64,000 nt of DNA. Source: Tsukamurella sp. 1534. Its GTDB lineage: Bacteria > Actinomycetota > Actinomycetes > Mycobacteriales > Mycobacteriaceae. The stretch lies in contig NZ_HE997626.1 in the NCBI RefSeq assembly GCF_000312385.1, positions 1,538,711 through 1,602,710 of the forward strand. The letters run 5' to 3'. The notes under the pieces are model-generated. The model did not search any database, was not told the origin of the DNA, and saw nothing but the letters and a program-made list of their open reading frames with translations. The position numbers and the translations under genes are program-made. This document shows, in pieces, positions 8,776 through 16,641 of this stretch (within the stretch, counting starts at the first letter, position 1; the number at the start of each line of letters is the position of its first letter).

Positions 8776-9513
8776 TTACCTCCGGAGGCGCTCGCGGCGC
8801 AGGAGGTCCACGTCGGGGAGGTCCAGCGGCTCCAACGCGCGCCCCGTCGCCTTCTCCAGCAGGTAGTCCGCCAGCTCCGGGTTCCGGGCGAGCGCCGGTC
8901 CGTGCATGTACGTGCCGAGCACGCTGCCCTGGACGACACCGTCGACCGCGACGCCCGCACCGTTGCCCGTGCCCCGGACCACCCGCATGAGCGGTGCGGC
9001 GGCGGCGCCCAGGGCCGAGCCGCCGCGGTGGTTCTCGAAACCGGTGAGCGGCTGGGTGAGCCCGTCGAGCAGCGGCTCGCCCGCGATCTCGCCGATGGAC
9101 CGGGTCTGCTGGGGCGTGGTGGTCAGGTCGAACATCGAGATGCCGTCCACCCGTTCGCCCTCGGACGTCTCGTACCAGTGGCCGAGTACCTGGATCGCGG
9201 CGCAGATCGCCAGCACGGGGGCGCCCTTCGCGGCGGCCTCCTGCATCCCGGGGTGTTTGGTGAGGTGCCGCGTGGCCAGGCGCTGCGCGTAGTCCTCCGC
9301 GCCGCCCAGGGTGTACACGTCGCACGACGCGGGCACCGGATCGGCCAGGGTGATCGGCAGGACCTCGGCCTCGATGCCGCGCAGCCGCGCCCGCTGCCGC
9401 AGCACCAGGGCGTTGCCGCCGTCGCCGTAGGTGCCCATCACGTCCGGCAGCACGAGCCCGATGACGAGCGTGGATTCGCTGATCCGCGTTGTGGATCCGG
9501 AGAAGTCGATCAC
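8776..9513 (-). CDS. gatD: Lipid II isoglutaminyl synthase, glutaminase subunit GatD
   Basis: A class I CobB/CobQ-like glutamine amidotransferase, 245 residues. It supplies ammonia to MurT for amidating D-Glu of the peptidoglycan stem to D-isoglutamine. The catalytic Cys is in APVLAICAAIQVLG (about Cys104); the catalytic His is in TYMHGPALARNPELADY. The start is GTG at 9513, within the GTGA overlap with the murT stop, so the two subunits are made together. The pair and its order (murT then gatD) match M. tuberculosis Rv3712/Rv3713. Cytoplasmic, acts on lipid II. Confidence 0.9.
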   Translation of the reverse strand: MIDFSGSTTRISESTLVIGLVLPDVMGTYGDGGNALVLRQRARLRGIEAEVLPITLADPVPASCDVYTLGGAEDYAQRLATRHLTKHPGMQEAAAKGAPVLAICAAIQVLGHWYETSEGERVDGISMFDLTTTPQQTRSIGEIAGEPLLDGLTQPLTGFENHRGGSALGAAAAPLMRVVRGTGNGAGVAVDGVVQGSVLGTYMHGPALARNPELADYLLEKATGRALEPLDLPDVDLLRRERLRR

Positions 9514-10751
9514 GCGCGGCGCCCTTCCAGTGCGGTGTTCAGGTCCCGGAAGGCCGTGTAGTTGGCCAGCACCTCCACCCGCCCGGGCGGGCACGACGCG
9601 ATGGCCGCGACCGGATCGGCGACGAGGGAGTGCTCGGCGCCCGCATACGTGAGCCGCACCGCGAGGTCGGCGCCGCGCTCGCCGGACGCCACCACCTTCG
9701 CGTTGTCGAACCGCTCGAACTGCACGTCCCACAGCCAGGACAGGTCCTCGCCGTCGGGTACCTGCCCGTTCACGGCGATGACCAGGCCCTCGGCGGTGCC
9801 GTCGATCATCGACATGGCCTCCTGCCAGCCCGCGGGGTTCTTGGCCAGCAGCATGCGTACGGTGTGCTCGCCGACGGTCACCGTCGAATAGCGGCCCGCG
9901 ACCTCGCCGACGGTGCCGACCGCCTCGACCGCCTTCGCGGGATCCGCGCCCATGGCCACCGCCGCGGCCACCGCCTGTGCGGCGTTGCCGCGGTTGGCGC
10001 GGCCGGGCAGCTTGAGCACGAGGGGCGCGGTGAAACCGTCGGGGCCGTGGATGTTCTCGTCGTCCACCCACCAGTCCGGTGCGGGCCGGGAGAAGTCGGT
10101 GCCCGTCGAGTACCAGTGCTCGCCCTCGCGGACGATCGGCTCGCCCGAGCGGGGGCAGGAGACGGAGTCGCTCGTCCAGCCGCCGCCCGCTGCCACCCAC
10201 ACGACGTTCTTCGCGTCGTAGGCGACCGACGTCACGAGCACGTCGTCGCAGTTGGCCACGACGGTGAGCTCGGGGTGCGCGTCCACGCCGGCGCGCAGCC
10301 GGCGCTCGATGGCGTTGATCTCCCCGACGCGGTCCAGCTGATCGCGGGAGAGGTTGAGCAGCACCAGTGCCTCGGCGTCCACGGCGTCGAGCACGTGCGG
10401 CACGTGCAACTCGTCCACCTCGAGCGCGGCGAGCGGCGCCCGCTGGTGCGCGGTGAGCGCGGCGACGATCCCGGCGTCCATGTTGGCACCGTCCGCCTGG
10501 GTGGCGATCTCGCCGCCGAGCGTGGCGAGCGCGGCCGTCGTCATCCGGGTGGTGGTCGACTTGCCGTTCGTGCCGGTGACGACGGCGGTGCGCTTGCCGG
10601 CGGCGAGCCGGGTCATGAGGTTCGGCTCGATCTTGAGGGCGATGAGCCCACCGATCATCGAGCCCTTGCCCCGCCCGGCGCGTTGCGACGCCCAGGCTGC
10701 GGAGCGGGCGGCGAGCAGCGCCGTTCGGGCGCGGAGGGGGAGTCCGGGCAT
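9510..10751 (-). CDS. murT: Lipid II isoglutaminyl synthase, Mur-ligase subunit MurT
   Basis: The ATP-dependent subunit of the MurT-GatD complex, 413 residues. The Mur-ligase P-loop VVTGTNGKSTTTRM lies near residue 55, the central domain carries LNLSRDQLDRVGEI, and the C-terminal MurT domain has LLAKNPAGWQEAMSMI and the acidic DLSWLWDVQFERF. The ATG at 10751 is chosen because upstream sequence lacks family similarity. The Cys4 zinc ribbon known from Gram-positive MurT is degenerate here: only SCPRSGEP keeps one Cys, and the second pair reads WYSTGTDF. The gene overlaps gatD by 4 bp. Confidence 0.9.
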   Translation of the reverse strand: MPGLPLRARTALLAARSAAWASQRAGRGKGSMIGGLIALKIEPNLMTRLAAGKRTAVVTGTNGKSTTTRMTTAALATLGGEIATQADGANMDAGIVAALTAHQRAPLAALEVDELHVPHVLDAVDAEALVLLNLSRDQLDRVGEINAIERRLRAGVDAHPELTVVANCDDVLVTSVAYDAKNVVWVAAGGGWTSDSVSCPRSGEPIVREGEHWYSTGTDFSRPAPDWWVDDENIHGPDGFTAPLVLKLPGRANRGNAAQAVAAAVAMGADPAKAVEAVGTVGEVAGRYSTVTVGEHTVRMLLAKNPAGWQEAMSMIDGTAEGLVIAVNGQVPDGEDLSWLWDVQFERFDNAKVVASGERGADLAVRLTYAGAEHSLVADPVAAIASCPPGRVEVLANYTAFRDLNTALEGRRA

Positions 10752-10768
10752 GCGCTCCAGGATAGAGG

Positions 10769-11206
10769 TCAGGCCGCGGCCGGGTCCCGGAGCGTCGACG
10801 GTGCGCTCGCGGCCGCCGAATGCGCGGCCTGCGCGAGCCGGCCGAGGGCCAGGGCGCCGACCAGCAGGCCGAAGTCGCGGAGGGCCACGTCGTAGTAGTC
10901 GCCGAGGGTCAGGAGGTCGACGATGATCCCGGCCAGCCACGCCGCCACGACGTACGCGCCGAAGCGGGGCGCCACTGCGACGACGACGCCGGCGAGGATC
11001 TCGATCACACCGACCGCGTACATCGCCTGGGCGGCGGTGCCGGGCAGCAGGTCGTCGATCCACGGGGCCAGGTACCGGGGCCAGTCCGTCATGAGGTTGG
11101 TGAACTTGTCGAGGCCGAAGAGGACCGGGGCCACCGTGAACACGGTGCGGAGCAGTAGGTACGCCTGGAAGGCGGGGTCGCCGGTGCGGCGGGTGAGGGT
11201 GGTCAT
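10769..11206 (-). CDS. DoxX family membrane protein
   Basis: A 145-residue protein with about four hydrophobic helices (AYLLLRTVFTVAPVLFGLDKF, AMYAVGVIEILAGVVVAVAP, FGAYVVAAWLAGIIVDLLTL, FGLLVGALALGRLA), typical of DoxX-like membrane proteins. Some family members associate with redox or thiol stress complexes; nothing here fixes the function. Its start lies 18 bp from a long palindrome shared with a divergent HTH regulator, so it is very likely the target of that regulator. It lies just upstream of murT on the same strand with 17 bp between. Confidence 0.75.
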   Translation of the reverse strand: MTTLTRRTGDPAFQAYLLLRTVFTVAPVLFGLDKFTNLMTDWPRYLAPWIDDLLPGTAAQAMYAVGVIEILAGVVVAVAPRFGAYVVAAWLAGIIVDLLTLGDYYDVALRDFGLLVGALALGRLAQAAHSAAASAPSTLRDPAAA

Positions 11207-11223
11207 TTCCGGTTCCTCCAGAT

Positions 11224-11288
11224 CTAACGGTGAGTAATATTGACGTTAGAACCGCGGCGGTTCTTACGTCAATACTTTTCTCCGTTAG
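11224..11288. promoter_or_regulatory. 65-bp near-perfect palindromic divergent operator/promoter
   Basis: A near-perfect inverted repeat of about 32 bp per arm fills the space between doxX and the HTH regulator. The left arm begins CTAACGGTGAGTAATATTGA and the right arm, read on the other strand, begins CTAACGGAGAAAAGTATTGA. Both continue through ACGT(T/A)AGAACCGC to the centre near 11256. Each strand carries TTGACG, a -35-like hexamer, in the same relative place. So the same control sequence faces both genes. Confidence 0.7.
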
Positions 11289-11298
11289 AGGTGGAGTT

Positions 11299-11994
11299 GT
11301 GCTGTCCTTCCGCGACAGGGTGTCCCGCATCGGTGCACTCGACGATCCCGTGCGCCGTGAGCTGTACCTCTACGTGTGCGTGCAGCCCGGTCCCGTGGGG
11401 CGCGACGAGGCGGCGGCCGCGCTGGACATCCCGGTGCACAAGGCGAAGTTCCACCTCGACCGGCTCGAGAGGGAGGGGCTCCTCGACGCCGAATTCGCGC
11501 GGATCACCGGCCGCACCGGGCCCGGCGCCGGCCGCACGTCGAAGCTGTACCGCCGGGCGCCGGGCGAGGTCTCCGTCTCGCTGCCGGAGCGCGAGTACGC
11601 CCTCGCGGGACGGTTGATGGCCGAAGCGATCGCCGACTCGGTGCGGACCGGGGAATCCGCGGCGGCGGCCCTGGAACGGCTCGCCGCCGGCCACGGTCGG
11701 CGGCTCGGCGCGGCGGCGGCCACCGAGTTCGGCCGCCCGGCCGACGCCGCGCAGGCCCTCGACACGGCCCGGCGCGCCCTCGCCGGGTACGGCTACGAGC
11801 CGCGGGTCGACGAGGACGAGCTGACGCTGGTCAACTGCCCGTTCCACGCACTTGCGCAGGAGCAGACGGAGCTGGTGTGCGGCATGAATCACGCGCTGGT
11901 CGACGGGGTCGCGTCGGAGCTCGACGGCGAGCTTCTCGCCTGCGCCCTCGAGCCCGCGCCCGACCGGTGTTGCGTGGTGCTACGACCGGCCTGA
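11299..11994 (+). CDS. Helix-turn-helix transcriptional regulator (ArsR-like) with Cys-containing C-terminal domain
   Basis: A 231-residue regulator. The N-terminal winged helix (RRELYLYVCVQPGPVGRDEAAAALDIPVHKAKFHLDRLEREGLLDAEF) is of the ArsR/predicted-transcriptional-regulator type. A helical middle follows, then a C-terminal domain with the pattern NCPFHALAQEQTELVCGMNHALVDG, where two Cys and a His could bind metal, an Fe-S cluster or a ligand (inference). The GTG at 11299 behind GAGGTGG is preferred; a GTG at 11230 would put the large palindrome inside the coding region. It probably represses itself and doxX. Confidence 0.75.
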   Translation: MLSFRDRVSRIGALDDPVRRELYLYVCVQPGPVGRDEAAAALDIPVHKAKFHLDRLEREGLLDAEFARITGRTGPGAGRTSKLYRRAPGEVSVSLPEREYALAGRLMAEAIADSVRTGESAAAALERLAAGHGRRLGAAAATEFGRPADAAQALDTARRALAGYGYEPRVDEDELTLVNCPFHALAQEQTELVCGMNHALVDGVASELDGELLACALEPAPDRCCVVLRPA

Positions 11995-12031
11995 TGGCCT
12001 GTCATGCGCCGGCGTGAGGCACCCTGGGCCC

Positions 12032-12781
12032 ATGGCCGAACTGCACGAAGACCGGAACCGGGCCCTCTCGTTCGGGGCGATCGCCGCCGACTACGACCGC
12101 CTGCGCCCGCGTTACGCCGCCGCCACCGTCGACGCGATCGCCGACGGTGCGCGGACCGCCGCCGACATCGGGGCCGGAACCGGAATCCTCGCCCGGCAGC
12201 TGCGGGACCGGGGCGTCGACGTCCTAGCGGTGGAGCCCGACGGTGCTATGGCCGGCGTCGCGCGGGCCTCGGGCGTGCCCGCCGAGGTCGCGACGTTCAA
12301 GGAGTGGGACGCCGCGGGCCGCACGTTCGACCTGGTCACCTTCGGGCAGTCCTTCCACTGGGTGGACGCCGACCGCGCGATCCCGCGGCTGGCTGCGCTG
12401 CTCAATCCGGGCGGGCGGGTGGCGCTGCTGTGGAACAGGCTGCGGCCGACGCGCCCGGCGAACGAGGCGCTGCGCGCCGCGAGCCCCGATTACGTCAACG
12501 TCGAGGCCGCGGGCGCGGGCTCCCCGCACGACCAGATGTACCGGATGGCCGAACTCCGCGGCCGGTTCGAGGCGGACGGATTCACGGTGAGCGAGCGGGA
12601 GGACTCCTGGATCGAGACGCAGTCCGCCGGCCGCTGGTTGGACCTCGTCTTCACCTACTCCGCGCACTCGACCCTGCCGGAGGACCGCCGGGCCGCCCTG
12701 CGCGCGGCTCTCGCCGAGGTCATCGGCGACGGTGACGTCGAGCTCGTCGCCGGCACCACCACTCTCATCGCACAGCGCTAG
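12032..12781 (+). CDS. Class I SAM-dependent methyltransferase
   Basis: A 249-residue Rossmann-fold methyltransferase. Motif I is TAADIGAGTGILARQLRDRG, with the acidic end of strand 2 at VLAVEPDGAMA. Then comes DLVTFGQSFHWVDADRAIPRLAALLNPGGRVALLWNR, a pattern shared with UbiE/SmtA-like enzymes acting on small molecules. The substrate cannot be read from the sequence. The ATG at 12032 is used because the first residues after it (MAELHEDRNRALSFG) look like the family start; GTG 12014 is possible. Its 3' end overlaps the convergent EamA gene by 17 bp. Confidence 0.78.
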   Translation: MAELHEDRNRALSFGAIAADYDRLRPRYAAATVDAIADGARTAADIGAGTGILARQLRDRGVDVLAVEPDGAMAGVARASGVPAEVATFKEWDAAGRTFDLVTFGQSFHWVDADRAIPRLAALLNPGGRVALLWNRLRPTRPANEALRAASPDYVNVEAAGAGSPHDQMYRMAELRGRFEADGFTVSEREDSWIETQSAGRWLDLVFTYSAHSTLPEDRRAALRAALAEVIGDGDVELVAGTTTLIAQR

Positions 12782-13745
12782 TCCCGATCTTCGGTGCGTC
12801 CCTGCGGGGACTCGCCGCCTCGTCCCCGCCGGAATCCACCGAGGCTCCGCCGCGGGGGCCCGCAGGCGCCGGTCGCCGCAGCATCCCGAGGAGGCAGCCG
12901 CCGATCACGGTCGCGGCGCCGGCCAGGGCCAACAGCGTCGGGTGCTCGCCGAGCACGACGGCGCTCGCCGCGATCCCCACGACGGGAACCAGGAGCGTGG
13001 CCGGCGCAACGGTGGACGCCGGGTACCGCGCCATGAGCCCGCCCCACAGTCCGTAGCCGACGACGGTGCTCATCACCGCGATGTACGCGACACCCAGCAG
13101 CGCGAGCAGGCCGGGCGCACCGTCGAGACTGTGGGCCAGAGCATTCCAGCCGGTGGTGGGCCCCTCGACGGCGGCGCTGAGCGCCAGCATCGGGATCGGC
13201 GGGATCACCGACATCCAGAGGGTGAACCGGAACGGCTCCGACGGTGCCGCGAGCCGCTGGCCGATGTTGCCGAAGGCCCAGCTCAGCCCGCCGAGCAGGG
13301 TGAGCGCGACGCCGAGCACGCCGACGCCGGCCGCGGCATCCGCGCGGTCCGCGACGATCAACAGCATCCCGATGACGGCGATGCTGATCCCCGCGATCTG
13401 CCGGACGGCGAGCTTCTCGCGCAACAGGACGGCGCCCAGCAGCACGGTGAACGGCGCCGACGACTGCAGCACCAGGGACGCGAGCCCTGTCGGCATGCCG
13501 ATGCGCATCGCCGTGAACAACAGGCCGAACTGGAAGGTGCCCGAGCCGATCCCGTACAGCAGCAGCCACTTCACCGGACCCTTCGGCGGCCGCACGAAGA
13601 GCAACACCGGGACGGCGAGCACGGCGAACCGGAGCGCGCCCAGGAACAGTGGCGGGAAGTAGTCGAGCGCGTAGCGGATGGCGAGGAAGTTCAGGCCCCA
13701 CAGCACGACCACGGTGAGGGCGACGAGGCGGTGGCGCGGGGTCAT
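12765..13745 (-). CDS. EamA family (DMT) transporter
   Basis: A 326-residue membrane protein with about ten hydrophobic helices in two EamA repeats, as in drug/metabolite transporters. The first helix has WGLNFLAIRYALDYFPPLFLG, the mid-region GSGTFQFGLLFTAM, and ASLVLQSSAPFTVLLGAVLLREKL is characteristic. Substrate unknown; relatives export amino acids or other metabolites. The ATG at 13745 is preferred over 13769. A LysR regulator is divergent with about 110 bp between, and LysR regulators commonly control the adjacent divergent gene. Confidence 0.8.
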   Translation of the reverse strand: MTPRHRLVALTVVVLWGLNFLAIRYALDYFPPLFLGALRFAVLAVPVLLFVRPPKGPVKWLLLYGIGSGTFQFGLLFTAMRIGMPTGLASLVLQSSAPFTVLLGAVLLREKLAVRQIAGISIAVIGMLLIVADRADAAAGVGVLGVALTLLGGLSWAFGNIGQRLAAPSEPFRFTLWMSVIPPIPMLALSAAVEGPTTGWNALAHSLDGAPGLLALLGVAYIAVMSTVVGYGLWGGLMARYPASTVAPATLLVPVVGIAASAVVLGEHPTLLALAGAATVIGGCLLGMLRRPAPAGPRGGASVDSGGDEAASPRRDAPKIGTSAVR

Positions 13746-13841
13746 GGGCCCCACTCTTCCGCCCGCCATAACTCAGGACAATCGAATACTTCTGCAGCTA
13801 CCGTTCAGGATCGCTTAACTAAAGAGTCGGCCGGTCCGGCG

Positions 13842-13855
13842 TAACCTCAGGGCCA
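13842..13855 (+). promoter_or_regulatory. Predicted leaderless promoter: -10 TAACCT
   Basis: TAACCT at 13842-13847 fits TANNNT and ends 7 nt before the ATG at 13855, so the LysR mRNA probably begins at the start codon. No ribosome site is seen. Inferred from spacing only. Confidence 0.4.
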
Positions 13856-14760
13856 TGGACGTCCACCGGCTGCGGATCCTGCGCGAGCTCGCCGACCGCG
13901 GCACTGTCGCCGCGACCGCGCGCGCCCTGGACATGACCCCGTCGGCGGTGTCCCAGCAGCTCAAGGTCCTGGCTCGCGAGGCGGGCGTCGACCTGTTGGA
14001 GCCGGACGGCCGGCGGGTCCGGCTCACCGATGCGGGGCTCGCGCTCGTGGTGCGCGCGGAATCCGTTCTGGGCGAGCTCGACCGGGCGCGCGCGGAGATG
14101 GATCGCTACCGCTCCACGCCCGTCGGCGTGGTGCGGCTGTCGTTGTTCCCCTCGGCGGCGGAGCTCCTTCTGCCCGGCGTGCTGCGGCGGACGGCGGCGG
14201 CGGGTGTGCAGGTGGCCGCGTCGGACCCGGACCTGCCGGGCACCGACCTCCCGACGATGCTCGCCGACGCCGATGTGGTGGTCGCGCACCGCGACGAGCG
14301 CGCGGCGCCGCTGGGCGGCCCGCGCATCGCCTCCCGGGAGTTGATGCGGGAGCCCATCGATCTCGTGGTCCCGCTCGATCACCCACTCGCCGCCGCGGGC
14401 AGGGTCGAGGCGGAGCAGCTGTCCGGTCTCGACTGGATCAGCGTGCGCGACGGCTTCCCGGTGGACGACGTTCTCCGCTCGCTCGCGACGCTCACCGGGG
14501 TGCAGCCTCGGGTGATCCAGCGGATCAACGACTTCCACACCATCCAATCGCTCGTGGCGGGCGGCGTCGGGGTCGCGCTCGTGGCCCGGCACGCCGTCAC
14601 CCATCCGGGGGTGCGCGGGCTGGAGATCGCGGGTGTGCGCGCCGCCAGGATCCTGGAGGTCGCGACGCGGCCGGGCGCGCACCGTCGGCCGGCGGTGGCC
14701 GCCGTGCTGCGGGCGCTCGACGACGAGGTCGCGGCCGTCGCGTCGGTCACGGCCCGGTGA
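13855..14760 (+). CDS. LysR family transcriptional regulator
   Basis: A 301-residue LysR regulator. The N-terminal winged helix-turn-helix is MDVHRLRILRELADRGTVAA followed by TARALDMTPSAVSQQLKVLAREAGVDLLEPDGRRVRLTDAG. The C-terminal ligand domain (from about residue 90) has GVVRLSLFPSAAELLLPGVL and ends in VAAVLRALDDEVAAVA. It stands divergent from an EamA transporter and probably controls it. Its stop overlaps the 3' end of the convergent winged-helix protein gene by 14 bp. The inducer cannot be predicted. Confidence 0.88.
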   Translation: MDVHRLRILRELADRGTVAATARALDMTPSAVSQQLKVLAREAGVDLLEPDGRRVRLTDAGLALVVRAESVLGELDRARAEMDRYRSTPVGVVRLSLFPSAAELLLPGVLRRTAAAGVQVAASDPDLPGTDLPTMLADADVVVAHRDERAAPLGGPRIASRELMREPIDLVVPLDHPLAAAGRVEAEQLSGLDWISVRDGFPVDDVLRSLATLTGVQPRVIQRINDFHTIQSLVAGGVGVALVARHAVTHPGVRGLEIAGVRAARILEVATRPGAHRRPAVAAVLRALDDEVAAVASVTAR

Positions 14761-15931
14761 ACGCGACCTCCATCGCGGTCGCACCGCGCACCCGCCCGAC
14801 GGCGTGCGCCTCCTCCTCGATGACGGTGCGCGCCCGCCGCGGGAGCGGCGCGAACGTCTCGACGGTGAGCCCCAGGCGGTCTCCGCGTTTGCGCGGCCGC
14901 CAGGTGCCGGCGATCCGCCCGTCCAGCAGGAGCGCGCCGGGATCGCCGACGGTGCGCCACACCGCCCGCTGGTGCTCGGGCGCGACGATGGTGTCCCGGT
15001 CCGTGACCCGGGTGTAGGGGTCGTGCGGCGGGAGGAGCCGTGTCCCGGCGGGATCCGGTGCAGCGTCGAGGGATTCGGCGTCCGCGACGTGGACCCACGT
15101 GCGTCGGCCGTCCAGGTCGACGGGCTCGATCTCGTCGGCGAGGAGCGACCACCACGGTGCGGCGTCGCCGGACCGGACGCCGAGCCAGGCGGCGAAGCCG
15201 GCGCGGGTGGCGGGGCCGTGGCAGCGCAGGAAGCGCCGGACGAGTTCGGTGCGCGCGTGCCCGGTAGGGATCTCGGGGAGCGGGTGTCCGAGCCATTCGT
15301 CGACGAGTACGAACGGTGCCGTGCCGTCCTCGCGCGGCGCGAAGCACACGATGCCGCGCAGCGTGAGGATCCGGACGCAGAAGTGCACGATCGCCTCGCC
15401 GACGGGCTGCCCGGGGGCGTGCGGTCCCTCGGATTCCCACGTCTTCCGTTGCGCCGCGGTGAGTTCCGGAGCGATGGCCTGCGCCACCTCGGCGCCCAGG
15501 GCGCCGATGGCGAGGCGGCGGCCCCGTAGCACCCGCCGGACCGCGGCCGCCGTCGCCTCCACGGCCTCGTCGGCGGACATCTCCAGCGCGTCGAGCGACG
15601 GGCCCGCACCGAGGATGAAGTGCCGCGTCGCGGCGTCGCCCGCGGGCAGGACCCCGGTCGTGTACACGGCGGCACCGTCGGTGGGGATCAGGTACGGCGC
15701 GCCGCGCAGCGACCACGTGCGGAGCAGGGTGCGGCCCTCGAGAGCGTCGTCGACGGTGCCCGGGCCCACGCCGTCGGCGCGGGCGTGCAGGGCCAGCAGG
15801 CCCGACCCCGGTGGGCTGTCCTGCAGGCCGCACCGGGCGGACACGGCCGCAGGCGATTCGGCCCGCCGCTCGCGCAGTCCGTGCGCCTGCAGGCGGTACC
15901 CGATGACCTGATCCCTCGTGACGTGTCGCAC
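14747..15931 (-). CDS. Winged-helix DNA-binding domain protein (AlkZ/YcaQ-like, HTH_42)
   Basis: A 394-residue protein of the tandem winged-helix family that includes the DNA glycosylases AlkZ and YcaQ. It starts RDQVIGYRLQAHGL and has the conserved blocks LRTWSLRGAPYLIPT, LTLRGIVCFAP and PHDPYTRVTDR. In AlkZ the catalytic QxQ/QxD pair sits in the N-terminal helix after a conserved Gly-Leu. Here the equivalent stretch reads CGLQDSPPGSG, so the first Gln is present and the second position is Ser. It may therefore be a non-catalytic or altered glycosylase. No operon partner. Most likely cytosolic DNA-binding; activity uncertain. Confidence 0.7.
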   Translation of the reverse strand: MRHVTRDQVIGYRLQAHGLRERRAESPAAVSARCGLQDSPPGSGLLALHARADGVGPGTVDDALEGRTLLRTWSLRGAPYLIPTDGAAVYTTGVLPAGDAATRHFILGAGPSLDALEMSADEAVEATAAAVRRVLRGRRLAIGALGAEVAQAIAPELTAAQRKTWESEGPHAPGQPVGEAIVHFCVRILTLRGIVCFAPREDGTAPFVLVDEWLGHPLPEIPTGHARTELVRRFLRCHGPATRAGFAAWLGVRSGDAAPWWSLLADEIEPVDLDGRRTWVHVADAESLDAAPDPAGTRLLPPHDPYTRVTDRDTIVAPEHQRAVWRTVGDPGALLLDGRIAGTWRPRKRGDRLGLTVETFAPLPRRARTVIEEEAHAVGRVRGATAMEVAFTGP

Positions 15932-15955
15932 CGCTGTCCACGGTAGCGCGGCGCG

Positions 15956-16540
15956 TCAGCCGCGCAGCGCCGCCAGACCCGCGGGGACGAACCGGGTGAG
16001 CAGTTCGCGGGTGGCCGCGGCGTCGCCGTCCACCACGTTGCTCAACTGCGCCCCCTCGTAGAGGGCGACGGCGTACCGGGCGAGCAGGTCCGCGTCGTGC
16101 GGGGCCACGTCGAACCGGGCGAGCGCGTGCGAGAGCCGGTCGCGGATCGCCCGGTCCCGCTGGGCGAGGTGGTCGGCGGCAGCGGCGTTCCGGGCGGCGT
16201 GGATGGTGAACTCGGTGGATACCAGGAACCACCGGCGTTCCTCCGGATCGTCCGGGGCGGCGGCGTCCACCGTGGCCGTGATGGCGGCCTCGAGGGATCC
16301 GGCGGATTCGATCGCGGCGGCGATCCGGCCCACCTGGCGCTCGGCGTGGCGATCGAACAGGGCCAGGAAGAAGGCCTCCTTGCCCGCGAAGTTCGAGTAG
16401 AACGCGCCGCGGGACAGGCCCGCGCGGTGGCAGATGTCGTCCATGGAGGCGGTATGGAACCCGCGCTCCGCGAACACCTCCAGTCCCGCGTCGAGGAACG
16501 TCTCGACGGTGCGCGCCCGGGTCTGTTCGCCCTTGGCCAT
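15956..16540 (-). CDS. TetR family transcriptional regulator
   Basis: A 194-residue TetR regulator. The N-terminal DNA-binding domain is RARTVETFLDAGLEVFAERG then FHTASMDDICHRAGLSRGAFYSNFAGKEAFFLALF, followed by a helical ligand domain. The ATG at 16540 is chosen; an upstream extension in the frame crosses the intergenic promoter and is discarded. It is divergent from a flavin dehydrogenase/SDR pair about 100 bp away, with a palindromic site between them. It most likely represses that pair and itself; the ligand would be a substrate of those enzymes. Confidence 0.88.
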   Translation of the reverse strand: MAKGEQTRARTVETFLDAGLEVFAERGFHTASMDDICHRAGLSRGAFYSNFAGKEAFFLALFDRHAERQVGRIAAAIESAGSLEAAITATVDAAAPDDPEERRWFLVSTEFTIHAARNAAAADHLAQRDRAIRDRLSHALARFDVAPHDADLLARYAVALYEGAQLSNVVDGDAAATRELLTRFVPAGLAALRG

Positions 16541-16594
16541 CCTCACCTCGCATCCGTTGACCTGAGGGGGGCTGCGTGCCATGATAGCGATAAA

Positions 16595-16610
16595 TAGACG
16601 GGTTAGTCTA
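16595..16610. promoter_or_regulatory. Candidate TetR operator TAGAC-N6-GTCTA
   Basis: A perfect 5-bp inverted repeat, TAGAC (16595-16599) and GTCTA (16606-16610), with a 6-bp spacer GGGTTA. It lies between the tetR start at 16540 and the dehydrogenase start at 16642 in a locally AT-richer stretch. Size and place fit a TetR operator serving both directions. Confidence 0.5.
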
Positions 16611-16641
16611 CTTATGCGGAACTCGACGAGAGGGTGTGCGG

